A stretch of DNA of 58,294 nucleotides from Comamonadaceae bacterium (GTDB lineage: Bacteria > Pseudomonadota > Gammaproteobacteria > Burkholderiales > Burkholderiaceae_C). Of the stretch, positions 44,489 to 53,472 are shown piece by piece. Positions within the stretch are counted from its first letter, which is position 1. Each line of letters opens with the position of its first letter. The notes beneath the pieces are model-generated. The model was not told the DNA's origin, ran no database searches, and worked only from the letters and a program-made list of their open reading frames with translations. The stretch lies in NCBI GenBank assembly GCA_947378785.1, contig CANCLK010000010.1:1-58294 (forward strand), read 5' to 3'. A program made the translations under genes and the position numbers.

Positions 44489-45912
44489 GTGTTTTTCCCA
44501 TTGCCCAGATTGATAGAACCCAACGCCAGTCGACCCGGACCCGTCAGCAGTGGTCGACCCCGGCCTGAAAACACGATCGGCGCACTGCTGATCCGACCGA
44601 GCACAGGCAAGTCCAACATGTGGATGAGGTCTTCGGCTGAGCGCACACGACGATTTGCAAGCTCCAGCAATAACACGCAAGCGATGCCCAAAAGTGTTCC
44701 GCAAAAGGCTGCAATCAACAGGTTCAGCAGGGTCTTGGGACTGGACGGCGTGAGTGGTTCAGTGGCGGTATTCAAACGCACCACATTGGTCTGATTGGTC
44801 AAACTCAGCAAACGCGTTTGCGACGCATTTTTGCTGACCTCCTCATATGCCCGTTGTGCCGCCTCGACATCACGGCGATAAACATTGAGTTCATCGCGTT
44901 CTTTGTTGATGTTCAAAACACGCGACTTCTGCATCGCTACCGCACCCAGCAGTTCACGCTCGCGATCTTTACCAACCTGGTAGGCGGTGTTGATGGAGGT
45001 CGTGATGCTGCGGGTTTCCAGGGCGAGCCGCTGCCGCAGTGACGCCAGTTCAGACTGCATTCGCTGCATCTGCGGATGGTTGGGGCCGAGATTCACGCCA
45101 GCCTCCTGCACCTTCGCCTCCATGCGGCCAATGTCGGCTTTCAAACTATTGATCAGCGAGCTGTCCATCACCTCGGCGATGCTGTCGCTGCGGGCGAATC
45201 GCTTACTCTGGCTGTCGGTCGTCGCGACCTGGACCTCCGTGAGTTGCGATGAAATTGCACCCAGCTTGGCAGTTTCATAATCCAAGCGCTCGTCGCTGGT
45301 GACGATGCCAGATTTTTGCTGATAGTTCGACAGACGCGACTGGGCCTCTTCCAGCTTGGCCCGCGAAGCCTTGGCCTGCTGCTCAAACCACTCGGCATAG
45401 ATGCGCGCAGGCTCCGTTTTGAGGGCCAAATGTGTGTCGAGGTATGCCTGTGCAAAAGCATTCGCAATCTGCGCTGTGCTCTCTGCCTCAGCCCCTTTGA
45501 AGCTGATATTGATCACATTGCTTTCACGCGCTGGACGCACATCAAGCCGCTTTTGCAAAGACTCCGCCAACCACGCCTGTAGCGAACCGCGACCTTCAGT
45601 GGCGTCCAGCCAGCGCTGACGTGAGGCGGATATTTCGTCCAGCTTGAGCATGTTTACCACTCGTTGCGCCACACGGTCGCCGCCAATAATATCGACCTGA
45701 GTCGCCATGTAGCTGGGCGCCACCACCCCAGCCAGCGCCCCCCCAGCAACCGGGTCTGGTGTGCGCAAGTCGACCAGCACAGCCGTTTGTGCCGTGTATT
45801 GCCGAGGCATCAGCAAGCTCACAGCCAGAGCCAGCAGAACGGCACTGATGGCGATGAGCAGCGCCAACCGGTAACGCGCCCGCAAAATCAGAAAGAATTG
45901 ATGCAGCGACAT
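44485..45912 (-). CDS. epsF: EpsF-type polysaccharide chain-length determinant (Wzz/GumC-like)
   Basis: This 475-residue polysaccharide co-polymerase has an N-terminal membrane segment (about residues 14-34), a long periplasmic coiled-coil region with Gln/Arg/Glu heptads, and a second membrane segment after LNTATEPLTPSSPKTLLNLL. The segment PSSPKTLL with its proline cluster is the classical Wzz motif before the last helix. It sets chain length with EpsG. It follows epsE and overlaps epsG by four bases. Confidence 0.9.
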   Translation of the reverse strand: MSLHQFFLILRARYRLALLIAISAVLLALAVSLLMPRQYTAQTAVLVDLRTPDPVAGGALAGVVAPSYMATQVDIIGGDRVAQRVVNMLKLDEISASRQRWLDATEGRGSLQAWLAESLQKRLDVRPARESNVINISFKGAEAESTAQIANAFAQAYLDTHLALKTEPARIYAEWFEQQAKASRAKLEEAQSRLSNYQQKSGIVTSDERLDYETAKLGAISSQLTEVQVATTDSQSKRFARSDSIAEVMDSSLINSLKADIGRMEAKVQEAGVNLGPNHPQMQRMQSELASLRQRLALETRSITTSINTAYQVGKDRERELLGAVAMQKSRVLNINKERDELNVYRRDVEAAQRAYEEVSKNASQTRLLSLTNQTNVVRLNTATEPLTPSSPKTLLNLLIAAFCGTLLGIACVLLLELANRRVRSAEDLIHMLDLPVLGRISSAPIVFSGRGRPLLTGPGRLALGSINLGNGKNT

Positions 45913-45924
45913 GATCGGTACTTT

Positions 45925-46767
45925 CTAAAAAATGCTTTCGCGTACATAAATAACGTCTTCTGGACGCACGACATCGGTCAGCAGGGGAACGGTTTCAATC
46001 ACCTTGCCAGCCGTGTCTCGGCGGTGAAGTTTGAGACGGTTCTGGCTGCCGCGTGACGTCGGACCACCGCCCTGAGCCAGTGCCTGCATCACCGTCATAC
46101 CCCGTTCAATTCGATACGGGCCAGGGCGCTGCGCTTCTCCATAGATGTAGAACATGGGCGCCTTGTTGACATACAACGTGTCACCGCCAGCAACCACGAT
46201 GTCGTCTTCTGGTTTCTGATTCAAAAACAATCCCGGTATGTCAATCACCCGACGAAAAGCCTGGCCTTGTCGTTGACCCGTGACGATCAACACATCGTCA
46301 CCCGTCGGTGTCACACCACCGGCAGTGGCCAGCATGTCGCTGACGCGTGTGTTGACAGTCTCGAGCGGAAAACGCCCAGGCCGATTGACCTGACCAAGCA
46401 CCGCAACTTGATTGCCCCGCACTTGCCGGAGGGTGATGTTGACTTGCGGTGAACGCACGAAGCCACCTGTGCGCAGGGCGTCAGCGATGGTCTTTTCAGC
46501 CTCAACAAGACTCAAGCCGCCCAGTTGCACATTGCCGATCAATGGGTAACTGATGACGCCACTTTCAGAAACACGAGACTCCAATGTCAAATCGGGGCTC
46601 TGGTAAACCTGTACGCCAATCGAGTCGCCAGCGCCGAGTCGGTAGTCCTGATTTGAGGACGTTGCGCTGGCAGACATTTCCAACTGCGGCGGACTTGACT
46701 GTGCATTGACAGGCAAACCCACCGACAACAGGCAAGCCAACATTAAATAATGCGTCCATAACTTCAT
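45925..46767 (-). CDS. epsE: Polysaccharide export protein EpsE (Wza-like outer-membrane auxiliary protein)
   Basis: The 280-residue protein has a signal peptide (LMLACLLSVGLPVNAQS), then the poly-export domain with YRLGAGDSIGVQVYQSPDLT, VSESGVISYPLIGNVQLGG and a SLBB domain with QVAVLGQVNRPGRFPLE; a second SLBB-like repeat follows at FYIYGEAQRPGPYRIERGMT. It should form the outer-membrane export channel. No lipobox cysteine is visible, unlike E. coli Wza. It lies between epsL and epsF on the minus strand. Confidence 0.9.
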   Translation of the reverse strand: MKLWTHYLMLACLLSVGLPVNAQSSPPQLEMSASATSSNQDYRLGAGDSIGVQVYQSPDLTLESRVSESGVISYPLIGNVQLGGLSLVEAEKTIADALRTGGFVRSPQVNITLRQVRGNQVAVLGQVNRPGRFPLETVNTRVSDMLATAGGVTPTGDDVLIVTGQRQGQAFRRVIDIPGLFLNQKPEDDIVVAGGDTLYVNKAPMFYIYGEAQRPGPYRIERGMTVMQALAQGGGPTSRGSQNRLKLHRRDTAGKVIETVPLLTDVVRPEDVIYVRESIF

Positions 46768-46807
46768 CGTGTGACCTCATGAAAAAGTTCTTTGTTTAAA
46801 GACAGGC

Positions 46808-48052
46808 TCAAAAACTAAACAGGGCGGCGATGCCAACGACATTGGCCTTGTAGTCAAGGCCAAAAAAATTGGAGGTTCTTTTGTCATGCGCCAACGACGC
46901 CATGAGCTTGATGAACCGCTGAGGTTCCCACTCCACACTCACACCGGCCTGGCTAATCTCGTCACGTCGGCCCTCGTAACCGAGCACCCCTTTGTAGTGC
47001 CGGACGCCCTGGTCAAACCGCAGGCGAAATGCGGTTTTTTCTGTAGGTTTCCAAACCGGACTGATGTAAAGACGTTCGCCGTCGTAGTAGCTCGGCGTGC
47101 CGGGCTGATAGCTGGCTAACTCACGAATCAAGCCGGCGTCCATCCGCGTCTTGCCCGTGATCATCCAGCTCAGGTTGATCCGCCCAACAAGACCCGAAAA
47201 TTCACTGGTCGCCGCATCGTCGCGTTTGCGTTCCAGGTGCGCCACCCGCCCCTGCACGCGGGTGCGGCTCTCGGGCAGCCACTCAAAGTTGAGCTCATGT
47301 TCTTTGTCCGTGAAGTTGCGGGACGGCAGTGTGCTAACAGGCAGGCCGCTGTACTCACCATTGCCATGCCGGTAACGATAGGCGACGGAATCACCAGTGC
47401 GAAAGACATACCGTGCGCCCGCTTCCCCGCCAGCAACCTTGGTGTCAGCTTCTTGAATCAAAGGAGCACTGTTTTTGATGGTGCGGTCAAACAAACCTCC
47501 CAGCAGACGCCAAGCGGCACCGACTTCGTACTCTGCATCGACTCTGTTGGCCTCATCGGTGCGGCGGTTCACAGACCCTGTGCTTGGCACCAAGGTCGTG
47601 TTATCCAAGTATTCGCGCCGGTCAGCCGTCACGTTACCTGTCAACTTGGGGGTGAGATTCCAGCGCCAGGCCGCCGCGTAATTAAGGGCCGTGAAGTCAA
47701 GCGCTGAATTGTGCTGATAGCGGTAATCCTGCGCGTTCACTTCCAACTCAATGCGCTGCAAACTGTAGAGCTTGTCGAACTTCACGCCCAGCGTTGTGAT
47801 GCCATAGGTGTCCGCCTTGGGACTATCCGCCCCAGAGAGTCTGAAGATATTGCTGTCGTGCTCGATGCTTTGCCCCAAGCGGACTTGCACGGTGTCTGGC
47901 ACCCTGGGTTGGTTGCTCAGCGGTGGAAGATCTGGCAAACGAGGCTGCTGGACCCAGTAGGGGTCTATCGGACTCTGCTGAGCGAAGGATGCACCCGTCG
48001 CACACAGCAACATCGTCAGTATGCTGAGCTGGACAGGGTGCCGCTGAAACAT
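46808..48052 (-). CDS. epsL: EpsL-like outer-membrane beta-barrel protein of the exopolysaccharide locus
   Basis: The 414-residue product has a signal peptide (LSILTMLLCATGASFAQ), a Pro-rich linker and then alternating short amphipathic strands ending in the aromatic VGIAALFSF, a typical barrel C-terminus. Pattern and position fit the EpsL family found in exosortase-associated exopolysaccharide clusters. An in-frame start at 48106 would add 18 residues before the signal peptide, so 48052 is preferred. The likely role is passage of polymer across the outer membrane, with EpsE. Confidence 0.8.
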   Translation of the reverse strand: MFQRHPVQLSILTMLLCATGASFAQQSPIDPYWVQQPRLPDLPPLSNQPRVPDTVQVRLGQSIEHDSNIFRLSGADSPKADTYGITTLGVKFDKLYSLQRIELEVNAQDYRYQHNSALDFTALNYAAAWRWNLTPKLTGNVTADRREYLDNTTLVPSTGSVNRRTDEANRVDAEYEVGAAWRLLGGLFDRTIKNSAPLIQEADTKVAGGEAGARYVFRTGDSVAYRYRHGNGEYSGLPVSTLPSRNFTDKEHELNFEWLPESRTRVQGRVAHLERKRDDAATSEFSGLVGRINLSWMITGKTRMDAGLIRELASYQPGTPSYYDGERLYISPVWKPTEKTAFRLRFDQGVRHYKGVLGYEGRRDEISQAGVSVEWEPQRFIKLMASLAHDKRTSNFFGLDYKANVVGIAALFSF

Positions 48053-48156
48053 ACTCGTTTTGGACGTGACCGCGGATATGCGCGATGGACAGGCAGCGAA
48101 TGGCATGGAAATTTCCCTTTTTTAAGAGTGCTGATGGGCTGAAAGAATCTTGTGCA

Positions 48157-49584
48157 TCAATACGCTGCGCTGTCTTTAAACACCAGTCGGATCGTTTTTA
48201 AAATGACATAAAGATCCAGCTGCAAAGACCAGTTGCGCAAATAGTCCAAATCAAAATCGATACGGGCCTGCATCTTGTCCAAGGTGTCGGTTTCCCCCCG
48301 TTGGCCATTCACCTGCGCCCAGCCGGTGATGCCAGGCCGAACTTTGTGACGCACCATGTAGCCTTTGATGAGCTTGCGGTAAAGCTCGTTGTGCGCGACG
48401 GCATGGGGGCGCGGACCCACCACACTCATGCGGCCTTGCAAGACATTCACAAACTGCGGCAATTCGTCAAGTGACGAGCGTCTTAGAAAGGCACCTAGGC
48501 GGGTCACCCGTGCATCTTTTTTTTGCGCTTGTACGATCTCAGAGCCGTCCTCCGTGACGACCATAGAGCGAAATTTGTAGACCACGATTTCTTCGCCGTC
48601 GAGGCCATAGCGCCGCTGCTTAAAAAAAATGGGCCCGGGCGAGTCAAGCCTCACGAGGATGGCAATGAGCAGCATCAATGGCGAAATTAACAGCAGAATC
48701 AGCAGCGACAACACGATATCGCTGCTGCGCTTGAGAAATCCGCTGTACCCCCTGAATGGCGTGTCACACACGGAGATCACCGTCACCCCACAGACCGCGT
48801 CACTGCGCCCCTGAATCAGATCAGTGATGAACATATCAGGCACGAAATAGATAGATGCCGTGGTGTCTTTCAGCCCGTCTAATACCTGCAAGATGCGCGG
48901 TCGCGACGTCATGGGCAGCGACAGGTAAATGAACTGCACCCGGTTGCTTTTGACAAAATCCGAAAGTTCATCAATTTTTCCGACCAACTTGAATTTATCC
49001 TGTTTGACACATCGCTCATCCCCTCGATCGTCAATAAACCCTAGCAACTTGATGCCGGCGTAGTCAGACCCCGTGATTCCTCTGGCCAAGGCTTCTCCCT
49101 GTGGATTCATTCCCACAATCACTGCGCGCGGCAACGGACCCTGCAAACGAAGCAACTGAGGCGCTACACGGCGCAAGGTCAAGTGCGCCAACACTTGACT
49201 GAGCGGTGCCAACCAAAGCCATTCGCCAATCACGGATCTCGAAAATGCGTTGACATAACCTGTTGAAAAACCAATGAGCAATAGCAATCCGACGATCCAT
49301 GCCCAATGAAAGCTGATGTTGAACACCATCCGCGCAACTGACAATCTCAGCTGCGAGGCGCCGGGAAAGGACAGAGAAAAAACGATCACCCCCAAAATCA
49401 GACATGCCGGCGTCATGCGCCCGTCCCCATAGAGTGCAAGTCCCCACAGCGTGCCCACCAAAATAAATGGATCTAGCGCCGCCTCAATCACGCGAAAAAG
49501 ATGACTGCGTCCCAAGCCGATGGCGCGTGGCGCCTGCCCACCCAACCAAGATGCGGCGCTGTTAACGGGCGGGCTGTCAGCCAT
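48157..49584 (-). CDS. epsB: Undecaprenyl-phosphate sugar phosphotransferase (WcaJ/EpsB-type initiating enzyme)
   Basis: The 475-residue protein has four N-terminal membrane segments, a CoA-binding-like middle domain (PRAVIVGMNPQGEALARGI), a further membrane segment (VLSLLILLLISPLMLLIAIL) and the catalytic domain with VVYKFRSMVV, RRSSLDELPQFVNVLQG, MSVVGPRPHAVAHNELY and HKVRPGITGWAQVNG. It moves a sugar phosphate, probably glucose-1-phosphate, onto undecaprenyl phosphate, the first step of repeat-unit synthesis. It begins the minus-strand half of the locus. Confidence 0.93.
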   Translation of the reverse strand: MADSPPVNSAASWLGGQAPRAIGLGRSHLFRVIEAALDPFILVGTLWGLALYGDGRMTPACLILGVIVFSLSFPGASQLRLSVARMVFNISFHWAWIVGLLLLIGFSTGYVNAFSRSVIGEWLWLAPLSQVLAHLTLRRVAPQLLRLQGPLPRAVIVGMNPQGEALARGITGSDYAGIKLLGFIDDRGDERCVKQDKFKLVGKIDELSDFVKSNRVQFIYLSLPMTSRPRILQVLDGLKDTTASIYFVPDMFITDLIQGRSDAVCGVTVISVCDTPFRGYSGFLKRSSDIVLSLLILLLISPLMLLIAILVRLDSPGPIFFKQRRYGLDGEEIVVYKFRSMVVTEDGSEIVQAQKKDARVTRLGAFLRRSSLDELPQFVNVLQGRMSVVGPRPHAVAHNELYRKLIKGYMVRHKVRPGITGWAQVNGQRGETDTLDKMQARIDFDLDYLRNWSLQLDLYVILKTIRLVFKDSAAY

Positions 49585-49587
49585 CCA

Positions 49588-49746
49588 TCAACCGCCGCGC
49601 AGACGAAGCTCAAGCAGAGTGGTCAGCCGCCCGGCAAGCTGTCTTTTTTCCTGCTCAGCCTGCAACCCAGGTTCGCGCCATCGAGCAACCCAAGGCATTG
49701 TCCGGACGGTGCGAGATGGATTTTCAGCTTGAGAATTGGTCAGCAT
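49588..49746 (-). CDS. Possible 52-residue protein upstream of epsB, unknown function
   Basis: An ATG at 49746 preceded by an AAAAGG ribosome site (spacing about six) opens a 52-residue frame rich in Arg, Leu and Glu, ending three bases before the epsB start. No family is recognised. The frame continues upstream to 49878, but the start at 49746 has the better ribosome site. The remaining part of the 397-base gap (49747-49981) holds only possible promoters and a weak CTCAT/ATGAG repeat at 49946-49960. Confidence 0.35.
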   Translation of the reverse strand: MLTNSQAENPSRTVRTMPWVARWREPGLQAEQEKRQLAGRLTTLLELRLRGG

Positions 49747-49981
49747 GGTTGGCCTTTTATGACTCTGGTAGACACCCAAAATGGCGATTATTCCGATGCC
49801 AAAACTCAGCCGATGTAGGACGGTATCAGCGGCCATTGACAGCGGGATACACACGTAACGGACTGCGACACTGAGCAACAGCAGGAATACTGTGAACGCG
49901 ATAATTTCCTACACGCTGAGTCCAATCGACGACATAAGCTCCCAACTCATCAAAAATGAGAAGCCAGACGGACTCACATGA

Positions 49982-50962
49982 ATGACTAGGGAATTAGGGG
50001 TAGATACGCTGCGTGGCCTCGCCTGCATCCTGCTGGTGAGCTTTCATGTGGCGGGCATGACACCCGACGTTGGCCTGCACCTGCCAGAGGCGCATGGACT
50101 GCATCGCGTGAATGCTGTCCTGAGCTATCTGCGCATGCCGCTTTTTTCGTTCCTATCGGGCTATGTCTACGCTTATCGACCATTTCAGCGCGGCGTCATC
50201 CCATTTATTCAAGGGAAAGGTCGACGACTGCTACTGCCGATGCTGACGCTGGGGACCCTTTTTGCCATTGTTCAAAGCATGACCCTAGGGGCAAATGGCA
50301 GCGTGAGCCGATGGTGGCTACTGCACATCCTTCCCGTTGGGCATTACTGGTTTCTGGAGGCGCTGTTCATCATCTTCCTGATCGTCTTGGCACTGGAGCA
50401 ATTGCATGCACTGACCGGGCGACTTGTTTTTTTGACCGTCTGGGTGATCAGCGTGCTGATGCATGTGCTGGTCAAGGCACCCCTTTATTTCGCTTTGGAT
50501 GGTGTCGTTTATCTGCTGCCTTTTTTTCTGGCTGGCTTGGCCTGTAAGCGCTTCAACATCGACTCTGGCCCATCACGTGTATTGGCGGCCCTGACCCTTG
50601 CCACCTCTGCATTGTGGTTATGGTCGTTATGGGGATTTGGAGCCCCTCACACGTCGCCCAGTCAAGACACACTCCTGCCCGGTCTACTAGCCGGAGCGTC
50701 ATCCGCTTTCCTGCTGCTGAGAAGCGGCTGGCGCGCTCAGTGGCTGGCCACTGTTGGCGGCTACTCCTTCGCCATTTATTTACTTCACGTTTTTTTCACG
50801 GCGGGTAGCCGAATTGCGTTCTCTTGGTTTGATCTCAAAAACACTTGGACCTTGATGGTCGGCGGCACCACGTTAGGGATCGTCGGACCTATCGCTGCGG
50901 CCTTGCTGATTCGCCAATCAGCACGCTTGAACCTGTGGCTGCTGGGTGTGCAACGGCGGTGA
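49982..50962 (+). CDS. Acyltransferase family 3 (OafA/NRG-like) membrane protein
   Basis: The 326-residue protein has about ten membrane segments and opens with ELGVDTLRGLACILLVSFHV, the AT3 signature (R and H in the first segment), then FSFLSGYVYAYR. AT3 enzymes move acetyl, succinyl or other acyl groups onto sugars across the membrane. Its position next to epsB suggests decoration of the exopolysaccharide, though it is divergent from the minus-strand half. It has no SGNH extension. Confidence 0.85.
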   Translation: MTRELGVDTLRGLACILLVSFHVAGMTPDVGLHLPEAHGLHRVNAVLSYLRMPLFSFLSGYVYAYRPFQRGVIPFIQGKGRRLLLPMLTLGTLFAIVQSMTLGANGSVSRWWLLHILPVGHYWFLEALFIIFLIVLALEQLHALTGRLVFLTVWVISVLMHVLVKAPLYFALDGVVYLLPFFLAGLACKRFNIDSGPSRVLAALTLATSALWLWSLWGFGAPHTSPSQDTLLPGLLAGASSAFLLLRSGWRAQWLATVGGYSFAIYLLHVFFTAGSRIAFSWFDLKNTWTLMVGGTTLGIVGPIAAALLIRQSARLNLWLLGVQRR

Positions 50963-51114
50963 TTGTTGGTCCCAGTTCAATGCCAAGTGACGTGAACCCC
51001 CTGCCCTTTATGGCCAACTGCTACGGCTACTGCCGCGGCTGAGCTTTCGTCACGCGGCAACTGCGCGTTATTCGTTCACAATAAAGACAAACCTTTTCTG
51101 ACTGAAAGAACAAC

Positions 51115-51480
51115 ATGATCAAGTACACCGAAGACCACGAATGGCTCAACATTGATGGCGACATCGCCACCGTTGGCATCACGGTCCACGCGCAAGACGC
51201 GTTGGGCGATGTGGTCTTTGTCGACCTGCCAGAAGTCGGCGCCACCTTGGCCCAAAAAGACACGGCCGGCGTGGTCGAGTCTGTCAAGGCTGCGGCTGAC
51301 GTCTACATGCCCGTCAGCGGTGAAGTGCTTGAAGTCAACGAAGCTTTGCGCGATGACCCGTCTTTGGCCAACAGCGATCCGCTGGGCGCTGGTTGGTTTT
51401 TCAAGGTCAAGCTGGCTGACGCTTCGCAGTTGGACGCGCTGATGGACGAGACCTCGTACAGCGCTTTTTCTGCCAGCTGA
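51115..51480 (+). CDS. gcvH: Glycine cleavage system H protein
   Basis: The 121-residue protein carries lipoate on K58 in [18 protein letters not shown], the fixed lipoyl motif. It shuttles the aminomethyl group among the P, T and L proteins of glycine cleavage; lipoate relay to other enzymes is also known for GcvH. The usual partners gcvT and gcvP are not adjacent, as the neighbours are an acyltransferase and an FKBP gene. The ATG at 51115 follows the rest of the family. Confidence 0.95.
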   Translation: MIKYTEDHEWLNIDGDIATVGITVHAQDALGDVVFVDLPEVGATLAQKDTAGVVESVKAAADVYMPVSGEVLEVNEALRDDPSLANSDPLGAGWFFKVKLADASQLDALMDETSYSAFSAS

Positions 51481-51506
51481 TCCACTTTTCTTCACTTTCA
51501 AAAACC

Positions 51507-51926
51507 ATGAACCCTACTTTGACCTCACGCCTGTCCCCTGTTTTAGCCGCGCTGACCCTCGCCAGTGCCAGCACCTTTGCCGCGGCGCCAGCCGAAACTC
51601 TGCCTTCCGGCGTGAAGGTGCTTCACACCAAAGACGGCACAGGTGCCAACCCGAAGGCCTCTGACTCAGTGAAGGTGCATTACCGCGGCACGCTGGCCAA
51701 CGGCACCGAATTCGACAGCTCTTACAAACGCGGCACACCAGCCACCTTCCCGTTGAATCGGGTGGTGCCTTGCTGGACGGAGGGCATGCAAAGAATCAAG
51801 GTGGGCGGTAAAGCCACCTTGACCTGTCCGCCGGCGACCGCCTACGGCAGCAGTGGTGCAGGTGGTGTGGTGCCACCGAACGCCACATTGACCTTTGAGG
51901 TCGAACTGCTGGCCATAGAAAAGTAA
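51507..51926 (+). CDS. FKBP-type peptidyl-prolyl isomerase, periplasmic
   Basis: The 139-residue product is a signal peptide (PVLAALTLASASTFAAA) plus one FKBP domain: VKVHYRGTLANGTEFDSSYK, FPLNRVVPCWTEGMQRIKVG, YGSSGAGGVVPPNATLTFE. It should act in the periplasm. It begins 26 bases after gcvH on the same strand and may be co-transcribed with it, although no functional link is known. A single cysteine in VVPCWTEG replaces the usual residue near the active site. Confidence 0.9.
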   Translation: MNPTLTSRLSPVLAALTLASASTFAAAPAETLPSGVKVLHTKDGTGANPKASDSVKVHYRGTLANGTEFDSSYKRGTPATFPLNRVVPCWTEGMQRIKVGGKATLTCPPATAYGSSGAGGVVPPNATLTFEVELLAIEK

Positions 51927-51942
51927 TTGAGAAGTAGCTCTA

Positions 51943-52878
51943 CTAAATTGACTGGCTCAATATAGTCAGCACTTGCGCATTGAAGGCTTCGGCCTTTTCG
52001 AACTGCGCCCAATGACCTGAGGCCTGAATCGCGCGCAAGACCTTGAACTTGGGCGCGGCCTGCAATGCGGCTTCATACAAGCCGACTTGCCCAAGGTAAA
52101 ACGGATCATGCTCGCCGTACAGCAAGTACAGCGGGCTATGAATCTCAGGCAGTGCACGGGCGAGAATGTCGGTGCGTGAGAGGCGTCGCCCAGGCATCCG
52201 GTCGCGCACTGCATTTGCGGCCTGAATTCGACACACGAGTGGCGTGATCGCAGCGGAATCGTGCAGCATCAGAGCCAGCAGATTGTGCTGATGTGCCGCC
52301 AGTTGCTGCTCGGCACTGGGCAGATGGCGCCAGCCCTTGAGCTTGAAGGGCACCAGCGGTTGAATACCAAAGCCGGGCGCACCCACCAGTATGAGCCGCA
52401 GCACCCGCGCCGGGAAGCGATGTGCCAGCAAAGCGGCCGTCATCGCGCCAAAAGAAAAACCCATCAAGTCGCAAGCGGTGTCGCCCAGCAACTGCGTCAG
52501 CCCGGCTTCCAGCGGCTCGGGCATCACATCGACGTCACCGCCACCGGGTGGCAAAGCCGAGTCACCAAAACCGGGCAGATCGGGCACGTAGACACACCGT
52601 CCAGAGGCCGCCAGCGGCAGCAAGTTGCGCAGCCAATGGGTCCAGCTGCCGCTGCCGCCATGCAACAGCACCAGCGGCGGCAAAGCGGGGTCGGCCCCCT
52701 GCTCACCCCAGACATGCCAGACCAGCGCACCACTGCCACAGGGCGTGAGTACGCGACGGGCAGCCATCAAGACTTGGGTGTACTCGGCGTGCTGGGACAG
52801 TGAGGAGACTTGCGTGTCAAGTGAGGCTTGCGAGGCCAGTGCGGGGACCTCGGATGATAAATCGGTTGCTGATGTCAT
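51943..52878 (-). CDS. Alpha/beta hydrolase, function unknown
   Basis: The 311-residue enzyme has the core pattern VLLHGGSGSWTHWLRNL, PDLPGFGDS, nucleophile serine in GFSFGAMTA, an acidic residue in YGEHDPFY and histidine in SGHWAQFEK. It belongs to the broad MhpC/C-C-hydrolase-like group. The first 45 residues are an unusual Ser-rich extension. It ends close to the periplasmic FKBP gene, converging with it. The substrate cannot be predicted. Confidence 0.8.
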   Translation of the reverse strand: MTSATDLSSEVPALASQASLDTQVSSLSQHAEYTQVLMAARRVLTPCGSGALVWHVWGEQGADPALPPLVLLHGGSGSWTHWLRNLLPLAASGRCVYVPDLPGFGDSALPPGGGDVDVMPEPLEAGLTQLLGDTACDLMGFSFGAMTAALLAHRFPARVLRLILVGAPGFGIQPLVPFKLKGWRHLPSAEQQLAAHQHNLLALMLHDSAAITPLVCRIQAANAVRDRMPGRRLSRTDILARALPEIHSPLYLLYGEHDPFYLGQVGLYEAALQAAPKFKVLRAIQASGHWAQFEKAEAFNAQVLTILSQSI

Positions 52879-52896
52879 CCCGTGTTTATACCCGCC

Positions 52897-53307
52897 TCAG
52901 TCTTGCACCTTGCCGCGTGAGCTTTTGATACTGGAGCGCTGGCTCTTGCCTTCCAGCCGCCGTTGCTTCGAACCATAGGTCGGCTTGGTGGCGCGTCGGG
53001 CTTTGGGTGGCACTGCCACGCTGTCGACAACCTCCTGCAAGCGCGCGAGTGCATCGCTGCGGTTCATCTCTTGCGTGCGGTGCTGCTGTGCCTTCAGCAC
53101 CAACACCCCATCCAGCGTGATGCGGCTGTCGCTCAAACACAGCAAGCGTTCCTTGATCTCGACCGGCAAGGACGATGCCGCGATGTCAAAGCGCAGATGC
53201 ACCGCGCTGGACACCTTGTTGACGTTTTGCCCACCCGCACCCTGCGCGCGAATTGCGCTGAACTCGACCTCGCGCTCATCAACCGGGTAGTGGGACTTGG
53301 TGGCCAT
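52897..53307 (-). CDS. arfB: Alternative ribosome-rescue factor ArfB (YaeJ-type peptidyl-tRNA hydrolase)
   Basis: This 136-residue factor has the GGQ loop (RAQGAGGQNVNKVSSAVHLR) and a basic C-terminal tail (RRATKPTYGSKQRRLEGKSQ onward) that enters the empty mRNA channel. It hydrolyses peptidyl-tRNA on stalled ribosomes. The frame is open to 53376, but MATKSHYPVDEREVEF at 53307 is the normal start and the extension would run into the palindromic repeat. Confidence 0.93.
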   Translation of the reverse strand: MATKSHYPVDEREVEFSAIRAQGAGGQNVNKVSSAVHLRFDIAASSLPVEIKERLLCLSDSRITLDGVLVLKAQQHRTQEMNRSDALARLQEVVDSVAVPPKARRATKPTYGSKQRRLEGKSQRSSIKSSRGKVQD

Positions 53308-53353
53308 GGCTTGGATTGTGAACGGATTGGAAGCCGCCCAACTTTTTGTCGTA

Positions 53354-53416
53354 GCGAGCGTAGCGCGGCCATCCATCTTGAAGGCGCGCGGTGATGGACT
53401 GCCGCGCTTCGCTCGC
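53354..53416. repeat. Long imperfect palindrome, REP-like element
   Basis: Two 24-base arms (53354-53377 and 53393-53416) match 21 of 24 bases as an inverted repeat, around a 15-base loop. The arms contain GCGAGCGTAGCGCGGC and GCCGCGCTTCGCTCGC. The element lies between arfB and the pcaD-like gene. It looks like an interspersed palindromic element typical of Comamonadaceae genomes, but other copies are not visible in this window. Confidence 0.65.
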
Positions 53417-53470
53417 AGTGACGGAGACTTTATGTACGCAGTGACAGAGGGTTTATGCCCGCAAAGACGG
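53414..53470. repeat. 23-bp tandem repeats next to the palindrome
   Basis: CGCAGTGACGGAGACTTTAT (53414 on) and CGCAGTGACAGAGGGTTTAT (53437 on) are spaced 23 bases apart, with a decayed third copy beginning CGCAAAGACGG at 53460. The array ends at the stop codon of the pcaD-like gene. Confidence 0.55.
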
Positions 53471-53472
53471 AC

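Noticed and set aside
44489..44704. 72-residue N-terminal extension of epsG
   Set aside because: Lies inside the epsF coding region and lacks family similarity; the ATG at 44488 overlaps the epsF stop in the normal coupled way.
53414..53470. CRISPR array
   Set aside because: Repeats are immediately tandem with 23-base period and no unique spacers; no cas genes are present in the window.
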